DNA from: Tillus elongatus
Taxonomy: Eukaryota > Arthropoda > Insecta > Coleoptera > Cleridae
Direction of reading: 5' to 3'
DNA: 64,000 nt
NCBI GenBank assembly: GCA_964006375.1
Contig: OZ023265.1
Location: 10,945,795-11,009,794 of the forward strand
Positions within the stretch are counted from its first letter, which is position 1; each line of letters begins with the position of its first letter. This document shows positions 31,078 through 41,673 of the stretch, in pieces. The position numbers and the translations under genes are program-made. The notes beneath the pieces were generated by a model that ran no database searches, was not told where the DNA came from, and saw nothing but the letters and a program-made list of their open reading frames with translations.

Positions 31078-31215
31078 ACGACGGCTGGCTACCATAGCCG
31101 TATTACTTTATATGTGTATTTTCGCTGCAATTAATATCCGTACTGACGATCTCTAAGTAGAGCGAAACCGGTCTACGGTTCTAATTGTGGTGAGAATGCA
31201 TCTAGCCTTATAATA
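31078..31215 (+). repeat. Ribozyme-bearing repeat, copy 1
   Basis: Matches, in reverse, 58,070-58,195: GGCTACCATAGCCGTATTAC, TTTATATGTGTATTTTCGC, CCGTACTGACGA, GAGAATGCATCTAGCCTTA. The shared unit is about 140 bp and contains the hammerhead. Confidence 0.75.
31128..31187 (+). ncRNA. Type I hammerhead ribozyme, structurally complete
   Basis: Stem I outer pair CAATTA (31,128-31,133) with TAATTG (31,182-31,187); internal loop; inner pair CCGTA (31,138-31,142) with TACGG (31,174-31,178). Core CTGACGA at 31,143-31,149. Stem II CTCT/AGAG (31,151-31,154 and 31,159-31,162) with an AAGT loop. Core GAAA at 31,164-31,167. Minimal stem III ACCGGT, then the cleavage triplet GTC at 31,171-31,173. All conserved core bases are present. 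Stem II is closed by a U/C mismatch next to the core. Hammerheads self-cleave after the C; in retroelements they process tandem transcripts. Confidence 0.85.
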
Positions 31216-31219
31216 CGTA

Positions 31220-31775
31220 AGCTTAAACATTTGATGCCATTAGACGACTAAATGGTTTTTTATACCATGAGTCAACTTGATTAGTTTGTTTAGTTTTCCC
31301 TCACAACATCTGCCATGAAAAATGAAAACGTGTCATTTCAGTAAAAGTGGCTATCTTAAGAGCCTGGAGTTTTCTCCTCGGAGACTTCGCTTAAAGACGA
31401 TTCATTTTCACCAGGCTGTCGGATCTACTTTCCTTAAATTTCCGGAAGAAAAACTTACACGTTCCACTTAAAAGACAAAAGAGGAAGTTGATATTTTTTT
31501 TTGTAGAGCAGAAAGAAACTCTTACGACAGCAGAAGTGCCTGAAGTTTTATTTTTATCTCCTCGAATTACGCGAAGAGATCATTATGGGGCGTTTCCTGG
31601 AACCACTCGGAGTTAATAACTCTTGATTTTGATTCATTACATCCGAATTATAATTTAATCAAAGCTTCATTAGGGGAACTCTTAATAATTGAATATATTC
31701 AAGAGCATCCACTGCTGATTACAATATTCCGTCTGGTGTTATTAAATCCTTGTATTATAATTTATGAAATAATAA
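31220..31775. other. No supported feature
   Basis: No gene or repeat recognised. Confidence 0.5.
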
Positions 31776-31779
31776 AAGT

Positions 31780-31955
31780 CTGGACGCAGCAAGTGCGTTA
31801 TGGTAGTGAATTCTTTTTAAAATAGTTTTAATAGCAAATATCTTTCTTTGATGAAAGCAGACATCAAACTTGGTTGCCTATATAGTAGAAACAATGTACC
31901 ATATTTCATCGAAATAAATTTATTGTTTGAAAATATATAAACATTTTTCAAAAAT
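31780..31955. repeat. Rep-A left part
   Basis: CTGGACGCAGCAAGTGCG start, then CAGACATCAAACTTGG, GTACCATATTTCATCG, TTGTTTGAAAATATATAAAC. It matches 44,965-45,150 in reverse. The right part is absent where LINE-beta begins. Confidence 0.75.
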
Positions 31956-32032
31956 ACTTCTAAAAACAAAACTAAAATACTGTGCAAAACATCACAAGGC
32001 AGAAATTCCATAAAACAGTACAAATAATGGTC

Positions 32033-32581
32033 CTAATAACCGACAAAGTAAGATATAGCCACCCTACGAATAACCGCAGCTTTAACCGAATAGAAGTCGC
32101 ACAAATTTGCAATGTCATTAAAGTCAGAGCTCATTGTATACACAGGTGATTTCATATACAAGTTAGTCCTTGGTATTGGAGGCTTAAACACTCTCACCAC
32201 TCTAGATGCAGCCCGTGGAAATGAGAAATTTAATTGCATTAATAAGTCTGGACAATCAACTTTACCATGAAACAAGTTATGCAGGAACATTACAAATGCA
32301 ACTTTTCTCTGTGAATACAAAGTGGGTACGCCAGCTTGCATCAGCAATTGGCCATGATTGCATCCTCTTTGCGGGTAGGTACCAGATGCCCTATATACAA
32401 GATGTTTTAAAAACTTACGATGAACATCTTTCAGAGCACCAATATGAACACTATAAAATGGATCAAAAACCAAGCTACAATATTCAAGCCTCGATCGAAT
32501 ATAGGCAAAATAGAGAATTTTCAAGCTATCCAAATTGGAAAATGATCTGCTATTCCTCATAATGAAACCCATCAACTTCAA
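32033..32581 (-). pseudogene. LINE-beta ORF2 C-terminal region
   Basis: The 182-residue frame reads KILYFAYIRSRLEYCSLVFD, VHRKFLKHLVYRA, GVPTLYSQRKVAFVMFLHNL, SFPRAASRVVRVFKPP. RSRLEYCSLVF plus the run to the end is the usual post-RT region of CR1/Jockey elements. It is separated from the RT frame by a frameshift near 32,600-32,800. Confidence 0.8.
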
Positions 32582-32821
32582 ATAGGATGCTCAAATTGTT
32601 TGAATATGTCCAGTGAAACTTAAAATGTTCATCATATACAATGCCAAGATCATTGTGCGTTTCAGTCCTAGCAAATGGTACACCACCCACTTTGTAGGGA
32701 AAAGCTATACGGCTGGTTTTTCTAGTGTGTCATCACTTTGCACTTCGAGACATTTAATTCAAGTCTGTTCTCAACACACCACAGCTGCAAGTTGTCAAGG
32801 TCCTCCTGGAGTCTTGAACAG

Positions 32822-33430
32822 TCACCGATATCGTGGACTGGAGTATAATTTAAAATGATCAGCAAATAATAGATGATTACCACAAATTACAGAGCTAATG
32901 TCGTTGATAAATAACAAAAAGAGGAGTGGGCCAAGATTGGAACCCTGTGGAACGCAGAAGCTAGCAGTGAAGGGTTCAGACTTAAATCCATTATAAAAAA
33001 CATATTGCACACGGTTAGTCAAGTAGGATCCAAAGAATGGTATCAGCCGTCCATCAAGGCCCGCCAAATGCAGCTTGTACAGAAGTGTTGAGTGGTCAAC
33101 ACTTTCGAACGCTTTGGAGAAGTCTGTATAAATGACATCCACCTGACCCCGTCCATCCAAAGCTTCACTTACATACTCTGTGAACAGGGATAAATTCGTC
33201 AGTGTTAAGCGCCCCTCCATAAACCCATGCTGGTATTGTGACAAGCGATACTTCACGGCAGGATAAATACGACCATACACAACTGCCTCAAAAATCTTAG
33301 CAAAATTACATAGGATAGCTATAGGCCTAGTTTCTGACCCTCGAACGGTCCCCAGATTTAAAAGCAAGACAGATCCGAGTAACCTTCCAAACCTCAGGGA
33401 AGCAATGTTTGCGCAGCGACAAGTTAAATA
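32822..33430 (-). pseudogene. LINE-beta reverse transcriptase
   Basis: The frame carries RPIAILCNFAKIFEAVVYGR, QYQHGFMEGRLTLTNL, DVIYTDFSKAFESVDHSTLL (motif A Asp), CVPQGSNLGPLLFLLFINDI and LLFADHFKLYSS. The catalytic FADD is FADH, so the second Asp is lost. Residues 1-35 of the 233-residue frame ([13 protein letters not shown]) are read through the inserted gamma tail and are not RT. Confidence 0.85.
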
Positions 33431-33433
33431 GGG

Positions 33434-33505
33434 TTCTAAACCAAAGGTTGCAGTGCTATCGGGGCGGCAAGGCCGCGGACGAGCCCTGGGGGGAAAGGGG
33501 GGGGG
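33434..33505 (+). mobile_element. Solo LINE-gamma tail inside LINE-beta RT
   Basis: AACCAAAGGTTGCAGTGCTA, TCGGGGCGGCAAGGCCGCGG, ACGAGCCCTGGGGGGAAAGG. It interrupts the RT coding region between LLT(P) and LFNLSLRKHCFPEVWK. The 3' tail is G-rich rather than poly-A and I cannot see a clear target duplication. Confidence 0.7.
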
Positions 33506-33557
33506 TGAGAAGAGCATGCGCACAGTCCTTAATCAAAAAGGATGGCACCAAATCTGG

Positions 33558-34560
33558 TCAAGCAGTAAACTTGTTCTTGAGCTTCTTGATGGCTTTAAGA
33601 ATTTCCTTATCACCAATCACTGTCACACTGACTGCCATATGCGATGGTCCAGAGGTATCCACCGGTTCAGTGATGTATTGAGGACGGTACACACTTTTAA
33701 AATAGTTTCCAAAACAGTTAACAATTATTTGAGGCTTATTATAAACCATGCCATTTTTGTCAGATACAGTACTTAGAATGTTACTTGCTCGCCTCCTTTC
33801 CTGCATGTGAGACCAAAATCTAGAGGGATCAATCTTAAGAGACTCTTCAGTTCCACGAACATACTCAACATATGCCTCTCGTAGCTTGTTTTTAACTATA
33901 GATCTAAGAAGACTATACTCTGCATGATCACTATCACGTTTATGCCTCCTATATCTTGCATAGCACCTCTCCTTATTTTTTATATCATTTATTACTTCAT
34001 TTGTAAACCAGGGAGAAGATTTTCTAGATGACCTCTTGCACTGACGAACATGTTCAAAGATACTGTAAAGTCTGCTATAAGAGTAACTACAACCCTCATC
34101 AGCGGTAGTAAAGGACTCCAGTTGAGACCAATCTTCATCAAGTATTGCAGCATACAGTGCAGGGTAATTGGCCTTTCGAAAATTGTAAGAGACCTGATTG
34201 TTACATGGAAAGTATTTAGGACCATTGTAATTCTTCCTGAATTCAGGAAATATGCCTAAAGCAGGGTGATATGCATCCTCGGGCACTAGTGGATCCATCT
34301 CATGGAGAACCGAGCAATTACAACTGGCAAATACAAGGTCAAGCAGCCTATTGTTTCTATTGGAAATATTATTCAACTGTGACAGATTAAAAAAAAATGA
34401 AAAATCATGGATAGCTTTGGTTTTAGAATCAGTAATTTGTCCATAAATAAACCGAGCTGCATTAAAGTCACCAATAATAACCAAATTTTCCAACAGCGAA
34501 ATGACAGACTGTTCCAGCACATTAAGGAAAAGTTCAAGCTGCACTGCTGGCACATATGGT
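33558..34560 (-). pseudogene. LINE-beta ORF2 endonuclease C-terminal half and linker
   Basis: From the TA array the frame reads [27 protein letters not shown] (GDFN), NNRLLDLVFASCN and YHPALG (catalytic His region), then the linker EYVRGTEESLKIDPSRFWSH and IKKLKNKFTA. After a stop (TGA) it continues as PDLVPSFLIKDCAHALLT. The unusually long frame crosses the TA array as repeated Tyr-Ile. Confidence 0.85.
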
Positions 34561-34990
<430 letters not shown>

Positions 34991-35727
34991 AGCAATAGTT
35001 GGAACACCGTTAACATACTTAATCTCGAGGTTTGCTTCACCATCATCCACCCTCCGCCTCAATTCATAAACCACAGACTTGGAGTATGCCCTTGCCTAGG
35101 GGTTCTGTCCTGCCTAACTCTGACATTACTATACAAATGATTATCCTTGAGACTTCCAGTTCTGCGCAGAATACTAAGTACCAGATGTTCATCAGAGAAA
35201 GTAACCTTTAGAGGTCTAGGAACGGATGCACTGCTGGAATACCTACCCAGGCGAAATGGCCCAATCTGGGAGTGATCACCCTCAGTACACAACTTGTTGA
35301 GGATATTCTTCACTTCCAGTCTGTCAACATCACTCTCACTACGGCTAGCAGTAGACCCAGACTCAGATTCGGACAATTCAAAAATAACAATATTTGACTT
35401 CCTCTTGTCTCGCTCATGAATCTCCTGTATTATATCCTCCATATAGGAGTCCCTACCAGTTGGAACCTGGACAGTATTAGGTAGTTCTGGTGTCACCTTC
35501 AATTTCTCAAGCTGTTTCTCGACATCACTAATTCTAGCAATTAGGTTTGGCAACTGTTTGAGACCATCCTCACGATCAGAACACAGAAACAACAGCTTCC
35601 TCTTCTTCAACTCCATGCATCTAATCTCTGAGGGACTAAGGTCTGAACACTGCTCACAGAACAAGAGCTTACAGGTGTCACAACTAAAGGTCTTACCAGT
35701 AATACCACATCTTGGGCAGTCACTCAT
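34991..35727 (-). pseudogene. LINE-beta ORF1 with N-terminal Cys-rich finger
   Basis: MSDCPRCGITGKTFSCDTCK with LLFCEQCSD gives four CxxC-type pairs, a PHD/RING-like finger typical of some CR1 ORF1 proteins. A coiled-coil-prone stretch follows (ISDVEKQLEKLK), then DKRKSNIVIFELSES and FRLGRYSSSASVPRPLKVTF, an RRM-like RNA-binding region. The frame as read ends at 35,059 after a frameshift near 35,080. The true C-terminus continues in another frame (VYELRRRVDDGEANLEIKYV, NGVPTIAFL). ORF1 proteins coat the LINE RNA. Confidence 0.8.
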
Positions 35728-35760
35728 GATTTATGGACAGCTGTAGATAAACAGTGTACA

Positions 35761-36561
35761 ATGAAATATAAATAAACTGATAAAATTAAAAGCTTTTTCC
35801 ATAAACACAATACCAGGAGATAAGATAACCACGGTGCCAAAAAAATAACTGTTCAATTGCTGTTAAGTCGTCTCATCTGGAGGATTAAACCTCTCAAATT
35901 TACACATTTCTTAGTAGCCTTCTTTGTTATAATATTTACCATCTGTACAATGCAATTTTAAAGGCGATTAGGAATAACCCAACAAGGGTCATCTCTTGTT
36001 TACAATTGACCATAAGTCTGCTAACCTATCTTAAGTAGATAGCGTAGGAAAATTCGATATTTATTCATGGTAGTTCTTCTTTAGACTCGAAGCAAGCAAC
36101 ATGCTTGTGCTAGCATAATCACTACTCATTTCGTAGAGTTCTCATGGACTCTAAAGCATACCATAATATAAGTAATTTTGTATAAGTTTACAGTTTGTTA
36201 TTAAACGTTAAGTGTTACTAAAATCAGCGTTTAATTTAACAAAACATAATCAGGTCCTTCGAGCTAATCAAGAAACAAAAACAAATAAAATGTGGTATAT
36301 CAGTACAAAACGCAATTAAACAATTGCCGAATGCACTCCAAAACAAATAAAAATCAAATGAAACTTCCACTACAATGTTCAAATTCCGTAACCAACACTA
36401 CCACCAGTGCACACAAATAAATGCTGCAGTTTGTCATAAATCTTAACAAATTTAGATGTAAAAAACTTGTACTTGTACTTGTAATAAGAATCATAAAAGT
36501 ACAAGCAGACCTTTCTGATGTTTAGACTTTGCAGGCTAATACATGCATTTTATAACAAATA

Positions 36562-36565
<4 letters not shown>
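35761..36565. other. No supported feature (possible LINE-beta 5' UTR)
   Basis: AT-rich sequence. The first part may be the LINE-beta 5' UTR, but no boundary is visible. Confidence 0.35.

Positions 36566-36656
<91 letters not shown>
36566..36656. repeat. (TA)n microsatellite
   Basis: About 45 TA units. No Rep-B sequence is visible on either side. Confidence 0.97.
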
Positions 36657-36659
<3 letters not shown>

Positions 36660-36660
<1 letters not shown>

Positions 36661-37435
36661 AGTATGTATTTTTTTGGGAGTCGTAGGTATATTACTTATG
36701 GAAAGCTGTATCATTCATACTATTAAAGCGCTCTCGGGTACAAAAGCTATGTTCTGATCTTTACAACTCCTCTAGCGAGCTAAATAATTCTAATAAGAAA
36801 CGAGCTTGTCAGAAGCAGAACTTAAGTTTGAAAGAAACGATTGAATGTCTGTTAATATATTTATTCAATTACTTGTAGCGAGTTTTCGATCTTAAACTTG
36901 AATGAATTTATAAAGACTTTCCACTTATTTTTGTTGTTCGATAACGAAATTAAGAAGTTAAGATATTACTTTCGCCCACCTTTATAATCAGAAAGAAAAC
37001 TGCCCTGCCAAAAGTTATACAAACTCACAAGGTTATATCGAAATTTGTTAGTGAAGTTGGTGAATGTAATATTTCATAACTCGAGAACAGATACGAGCCG
37101 AAATGAGCCGAAAATATTTCACAGAGATTAATTGACGTGTATACAAAAAGTGTTTTAGTGATAATGGATGAGCTAGATCACGGACATCTACATTACCGTA
37201 CTGTAGATGGCCGTGGCTAGATCATCTGCAAGTTGGCGCATTGTAAAGAAAGTGCATACCCTGTATTACTACTCATTTAACGCAAGGTCATTAATAAAGT
37301 GGCGAATTAGAAAATCTATATTTTTACATACAATTACCGAATTTGACATAAATGTACTGCTGTGATTTGTGATTACTCGAAGGACCTTGTGGTTTGTAAT
37401 TACTCGATGAACTGTTATGATTTAAATAATTGAAC
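36660..37435. other. No supported feature
   Basis: AT-rich sequence; no recognised motif. Confidence 0.5.
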
Positions 37436-37437
37436 GC

Positions 37438-37725
37438 ACCAAGTGCACTTGGAGCACCCAAATCACCACAACACATTTTTAAAAAAGACCTGACGATCGT
37501 TTCACTAACCAAGTTAGCGTCATCCGAGGATGAAAAATTCTAACTATTTTAAAAAGTAACATCACCTTATATAGTTTTTAAAATAGTTAGAATTTTTCAT
37601 TCTCTGATGACGCTAACTTGGTTAGTGAAACGATCGTCATGTGTTTTCTAAAATGTATCGCGGTGATTTGGGTTCTCAAAGTGTACTTGCCAGTGCTCAT
37701 CACAGGTTCCAATCTTCACTTAGTA
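37438..37725. mobile_element. PLE-B inverted pair, head to head
   Basis: A minus-strand PLE-B 3' sequence (37,438-37,545) and a plus-strand one (37,590-37,725) meet with only ~45 bp between. Shared blocks: TTGGTTAGTGAAACGATCGT, GTTAGAATTTTTCAT, TGGTGATTTGGGTTCTC and CAGTGCTCATCACAGGTTCC. The coding region seen between the pair at 10.2-10.5 kb is missing here. Confidence 0.65.
37591..37645 (+). ncRNA. Hammerhead-like motif of PLE-B (best core copy)
   Basis: CTGATGA at 37,604-37,610, stem II GCTAAC/GTTAGT, GAAAC, minimal stem III ACGATCGT and GTC at 37,636-37,638. One extra C sits after CTGATGA. Stem I is weak in this copy. In the PLE-B consensus CCT/AGG and TTTTT/AAAAA could form it. Confidence 0.5.
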
Positions 37726-38038
37726 ATTCAACGCGTCGAGAATAAACTTAACTTATTTCTTCTACACATGAATTTACAGAAATGCTGCACTATTACAGAG
37801 AGTGTACTAAACTAAAACTGCACTGATCGTCATGGTCACAATAATAATATTAATAATATGATAACTCCTTCACTGTATTTTTTTAAATTAATGCAGGAGT
37901 TCCTCAAGGTTCAGCTTTAGCCCCTACTTTATTTCTTCTCCACATCAATTACCTTCTCTCTAGCACATCCAACCCAACTCAAATATACAATATTCTAAGC
38001 CTGTCTCTTTAGCCCAATTAGATGAGGATCGCAGACTC

Positions 38039-38905
38039 ATGGAGGGTTCTATCTCCGTAGATCTCCAAAAAATATTAGACTGGGGAAGTAGAAATCTTGT
38101 ACAATTCAACCCCACCAAATCACAGTCTTGCTTTCTCTCTCATAAGAGATACACCAGCCCTAGACCCATCACAATAAACAACCAAGTTATTCAAAGTAAT
38201 GAGTCCTTTTCACTTGTTGGCATTTCTGTGGATCGAAATCTCAATTGGCACCAACATGTCACATTGCACAATCAACCAAGGGTTGCGGTGCTATCGGGGC
38301 GGCAAGGCCGCGGACGAGCCCCGAGGGAACAAAAAAAAAAACATGTCACATCAATTGCAGAAGCGGCTGCTAAGAAATTAGGTTTCCTCTTCCGGGCTCG
38401 CAAATACTTTTCACCAGCTAATCTCTATACCTTATATACTTCACAAATTAGACCAAACCTCGAGTACTGCTCCCACATCTGGGGTGCTGCTGCCGCTTCT
38501 ACACTCGCTATCCTGAACTCCATTCAGAAGAGAGCTATACGTTTCTTCGGTGACCCTACCCTCACCCATCCCTTGCCATCCGTGCCCACCGACGTGCCGT
38601 TGGTGACCTCTCTCTTTTTTTATAGATATATGCACAGGCACTGCTCAGAGGAGCTTTCTTCCATAGTTTCTCCACCTGCTCTCCCCAACAGATCTACCAG
38701 GGGAACAGAGCGAATGCATCCTTTTACTGTCCAGGTCACCAGACATAGGACATCTTGTTATGCCCGCTCGTTTGTCCCGAGGACTTCCAAGTTGTGGAAT
38801 TCCTTGCCGGCACATGTTTTTCCTTCTCCCCCGAACCTCCAAACCTTCAAGTCCAGAATTAACAAGTTGCATCTTTCCTCCTTGTCGACACCCACGGTAC
38901 GATAG
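38039..38905 (+). pseudogene. LINE-alpha post-YADD region with inserted gamma tail (copy 4)
   Basis: The 288-residue frame reads MEGSISVDLQKILDWG, NPTKSQSCFLSHKRYTSPRP, VGISVDRNLNWHQHV, then foreign residues [20 protein letters not shown] from the gamma tail. It then returns to HVTSIAEAAAKKLGFLFRAR, EYCSHIWGAAAASTLAIL and the C-terminal SFVPRTSKLWNSLPAHVFPS. HVTSIAEAAAKK is duplicated at the edges because of the TSD. The frame survives insertion because insert plus duplication is 87 bp, a multiple of three. Confidence 0.88.
38253..38351 (+). mobile_element. Solo LINE-gamma tail with 12-bp TSD
   Basis: The 75-bp insert 38,265-38,339 (TGCACAATCAACCAAGGGTT, GCGGTGCTATCGGGGCGGCA, AGGCCGCGGACGAGCCCCGA, GGGAACAAAAAAAAA) sits between perfect copies of AACATGTCACAT at 38,253-38,264 and 38,340-38,351. 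The uninterrupted site is seen in copy 1 at about 5,125. Confidence 0.95.
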
Positions 38906-38954
38906 TATTTAGGCTGTAAGCCCTCGTGGTGTGTTGTTGAAATAAACTAGCATA

Positions 38955-39110
38955 TTTATAACCTAGGGTAAATGGAGGTGACAGGTACCTCAAGCAGGTG
39001 CACACCCTTCCACACAAGATTCAGAACGAATTCCAGGTAGCTGGTGTCCAAGTCAATATAATACCGCCGGACCAGAAAACCTTGGAGACAACAAGAAACC
39101 AAAAAAATTT
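38955..39110. other. No supported feature
   Basis: Short unassigned spacer. Confidence 0.4.
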
Positions 39111-39111
39111 C

Positions 39112-39330
39112 GGGACGCAGCAAGTGCGTTATAGTAGCGAATTTTCATAAGAATTGTACAATAATATTATACGGCATATTAGTAAAGTTAATATTTTAAA
39201 CTTCCACAGACTTTGAAGATCGTTTCGAGAGGTCCTAGTACGCGCACATTTGAAGAAATCTTTCGAAAGTGTTACCATCGATATATCTCTATTATAAAAA
39301 AAACTTGCATTCTAACTTCTTTTGAGAAGA
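39112..39330. repeat. Rep-A left end joined to Rep-B fragment
   Basis: CGGGACGCAGCAAGTGCG and TATAGTAGCGAATTTTCAT, then a Rep-B-like block (GAGAGGTCCTAGTACGCGCA, CATTTGAAGAAATCTTTCG). The Rep-A part matches 58,640-58,690 in reverse. Confidence 0.55.
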
Positions 39331-39334
39331 ATGC

Positions 39335-40035
39335 ACAAAACTCAATTTTCTATGAAGCTAAAGAACTAAATTTTGCCATATCTGTAGATAGTGTAAGTCT
39401 CTTTAAAAGAAACTTTTATTACAAATTTCATTAAAGTTATACAAAAGATTTTCAGAAGGAAAATTAATTCATATTTAGAAAAGTAAAGTATCTGTCAAAT
39501 TATAAACGTAGCAGTTATTTTTCCTTATTAATCGCCAGTATCATTTCGTTTTAGTCAACCTACGGTTTTTTCAATATCAACAATAACAAAATTATACTTT
39601 CAGACTCAAATGCGACAAATTTATTCAGGCGTTTGAAACAAAAACAAGATCTTGTTTAAAACGTTTTAAATCTGTGGACTATTGTTTCTCCAAACGCCAA
39701 AGGCAAACATAAAAAAAAACATACATTCATCGAGCTGGAGTCGATCGCGTAACCTTCTGCTTAGAAGACAACGACGCTGTCTCTGCGCCATGTAAGAACA
39801 TGTTGGCTAACGTTTTGTGGACATGAGACTCCAGATCGGCTTCATGCCCGCGATATTAAATTCAAAGTATACGTAACAATTAATTACAGAATTAATAGAA
39901 TTACCATTGAAACACATCCGACGACTCTTTCGGACTTATATGACGTCTTATGTTTAAGTTTAAAGTTAACAGAAACTATTTTAGATTCATTTCTATAGAG
40001 ACTTGGCTTAATTTTGTTTACATTTTAACTAATAT
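39335..40035. other. No supported feature
   Basis: AT-rich sequence with no recognised motif. Confidence 0.5.
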
Positions 40036-40039
40036 ATAT

Positions 40040-40155
40040 AAATTGACCATGGATATGGGTTCTAGGGGTCCTAGTTCGCGCTCATTTGAAGATTTTTTTT
40101 CAAAAAGAGTCGAGATCTCCTTATTGGTGATTTTTTTAAAGGAAATTAACTAAAA
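40040..40155 (-). repeat. Rep-B copy 6, terminal fragment
   Basis: AAATTGACCATGGATATGGG, TTCTAGGGGTCCTAGTTCGC, CTCATTTGAAGATTTTTTTT, GAGATCTCCTTATTGGTGAT. Confidence 0.65.
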
Positions 40156-40159
40156 TTAA

Positions 40160-40675
40160 GTGGTTTTCATGCTAATTTGTAATTTAAACACTCTAAATTA
40201 AATATATATGCGAAAATGACCATCAGCAGAGGCAACAAAGCATAAACCATTTTAAAACAATTAAAATATATTTTGTTGAAAATATTAATTGATTAGTAAT
40301 TTTATTTGATTAGATGTGCTGTGAAGTATCTCACGCAATTGCTTAACATTTTCCATTAGAGCAGAATATACTTTTGTTGTCAATCTCACCAGACATAAAA
40401 ATCTAGTGGGCTTAGATCTGGGCTTCTTGGTGGACAAAATTATTGTGTAGCTTCTCCCTCTACGAATTTATTTTCTGTAAAAGTTTTATCCATATGATTT
40501 ATAACAACAACCAAATAGTGCGGTAGAGAACCATCGTGCATGTACCGCATACTTCTCTATGTTTAGGGTAATATCGTCTGAATGATCTGGTAAAACATTT
40601 TTCAAACAATGCGTTTGCATTGGTTGAGACTTTTTGTCCTAATGGTTAAAAACATCAGACACATTAAGAGTTCGT
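40160..40675. other. No supported feature
   Basis: AT-rich; no recognised motif. Confidence 0.5.
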
Positions 40676-40687
40676 AGAGAGAGCCAT

Positions 40688-41012
40688 GGATAGGATTATG
40701 TTGGGGATTACATTCAGCGACAAAATACTAAGTAGCGAAATTCGGAAGAAAACTAAATTAATGGATGTTATGGAGAGAATGGAGAGTCTCAAATGACGGT
40801 GGGGTGGTCACATAGCTAGACAAAACACGGACAGGTGGGCACAGAGGGTGCTTTGTTTAAGACCATGAGGGACAAAAAGAAATATGGGAAGACCCCAAAA
40901 AAGATGGATTGGCGATTGGAGGGAGATGGCTGGGAAGCAGTAGATGAGAACAGCAAGGTGCAGAGGAGCATGGAAGAAATTAGAAAAGGCCTAAATCCGA
41001 CACTGGACGAGT
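40688..41012 (+). pseudogene. LINE-delta RT C-terminal region
   Basis: Reading one frame through stops: MDRIMLGITFSDKILSSEIR, KKTKLMDVMERMESLK, RWGGHIARQNTDRWAQRV, GRPQKRWIGDWREMAGKQ, GAWKKLEKA. This is the conserved tail of RTE/endonuclease-RT elements (WGGHIARR.D.RW, GRP..RW.DD...AG..W). Three or more in-frame stops (such as after ESLK) show it is dead. The 86-codon frame at 40,835-41,095 is a shifted reading of this region. Confidence 0.8.
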
Positions 41013-41218
41013 TCAGGCTGAAAAAGAAGAAGAATTGGTTGCCTAAAACAGCAGCCAAGAAGATATTTAAAATTTGCAGGCTGTTCCAAAAGTAATAGGT
41101 CCTTGATATATGACTTAGACTATTGTTTTAGATGCTTATAACTTTTAAAATTATGCCATTTTACAACACAAGTTATAAACTTTTTCTATACTGTATGATT
41201 TTTATCAATGAATAATAA

Positions 41219-41223
41219 TAATA

Positions 41224-41285
<62 letters not shown>
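41219..41285. repeat. (TTA)n microsatellite
   Basis: About 22 ATT units ending the LINE-delta copy. Confidence 0.95.
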
Positions 41286-41287
<2 letters not shown>

Positions 41288-41319
41288 GAGTTAAAGGTCA
41301 AATATATGGGAATTGTCAC

Positions 41320-41600
41320 TTTTCATACGCACGGTACGGGGCGGCACATCGGCGGGACATTGTCGTTTTATTATAGAATGGGAGAAGTAATAGTGATAGT
41401 TTTCGGGAAAGTTGTGAGCAATATGAAAGTAAAATGGAATGCCGCAATGAAATCGAGGTGCCTGAGGGAGAGAGAGAATGCGGTGCGTGCGTCGAGCTAC
41501 TGCTGCCGCGTGGCGATCAAAAGAGGCGGGCGTCAAGACGCTGCTGCCGCACGGGTAGCGCCGTTGCCACATATCGCAAAAATGCTTGGTATTTGATGAA
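41320..41600. other. GC-rich unassigned block
   Basis: CpG-containing stretch (ACGGTACGGGGCGGCACATC, GGTGCGTGCGTCGAGC, TGCTGCCGCACGGGTAGCGC) in a very AT-rich setting. Frames of 96 and 93 codons on opposite strands are unrecognised. A host CpG-rich leader or an exon is possible but unproven. Confidence 0.3.
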
Positions 41601-41673
41601 ATCTGTGTATTGGCGGAATTACTATTAGATGGTTTAATAAAAGTAACAGGGAGTTTTCTTAAACCGAGAGTAT

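Larger units (their letters stand above)
37892..38950 (+). mobile_element. LINE-alpha copy 4, truncated, YADD deleted
   Basis: Begins at AATGCAGGAGTTCCTCAAGG (motif B) and ends TAGTATTTAGGCTGTAAGCC plus GTGTGTTGTTGAAATAAAC. Compared with copies 1, 2 and 5, 31 bp spanning the YADD codons are missing at about 37,976 (AACCCA joined to ACTCAAATATAC). A gamma tail is inserted at 38,265. Confidence 0.88.
40678..41287 (+). mobile_element. LINE-delta 3' end, RTE-like, with TTA tail
   Basis: The C-terminus of an RTE-type ORF is followed by a 3' UTR shared with 16.9-17.3 and 50.2-50.5 kb, then a long (TTA)n at 41,219-41,285. RTE-clade elements end in short tandem repeats. No TSD was resolved. Confidence 0.8.

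Noticed and set aside
33409..33776. 90- and 107-codon plus-strand frames
   Set aside because: Antisense to LINE-beta and through the gamma tail; shadows.
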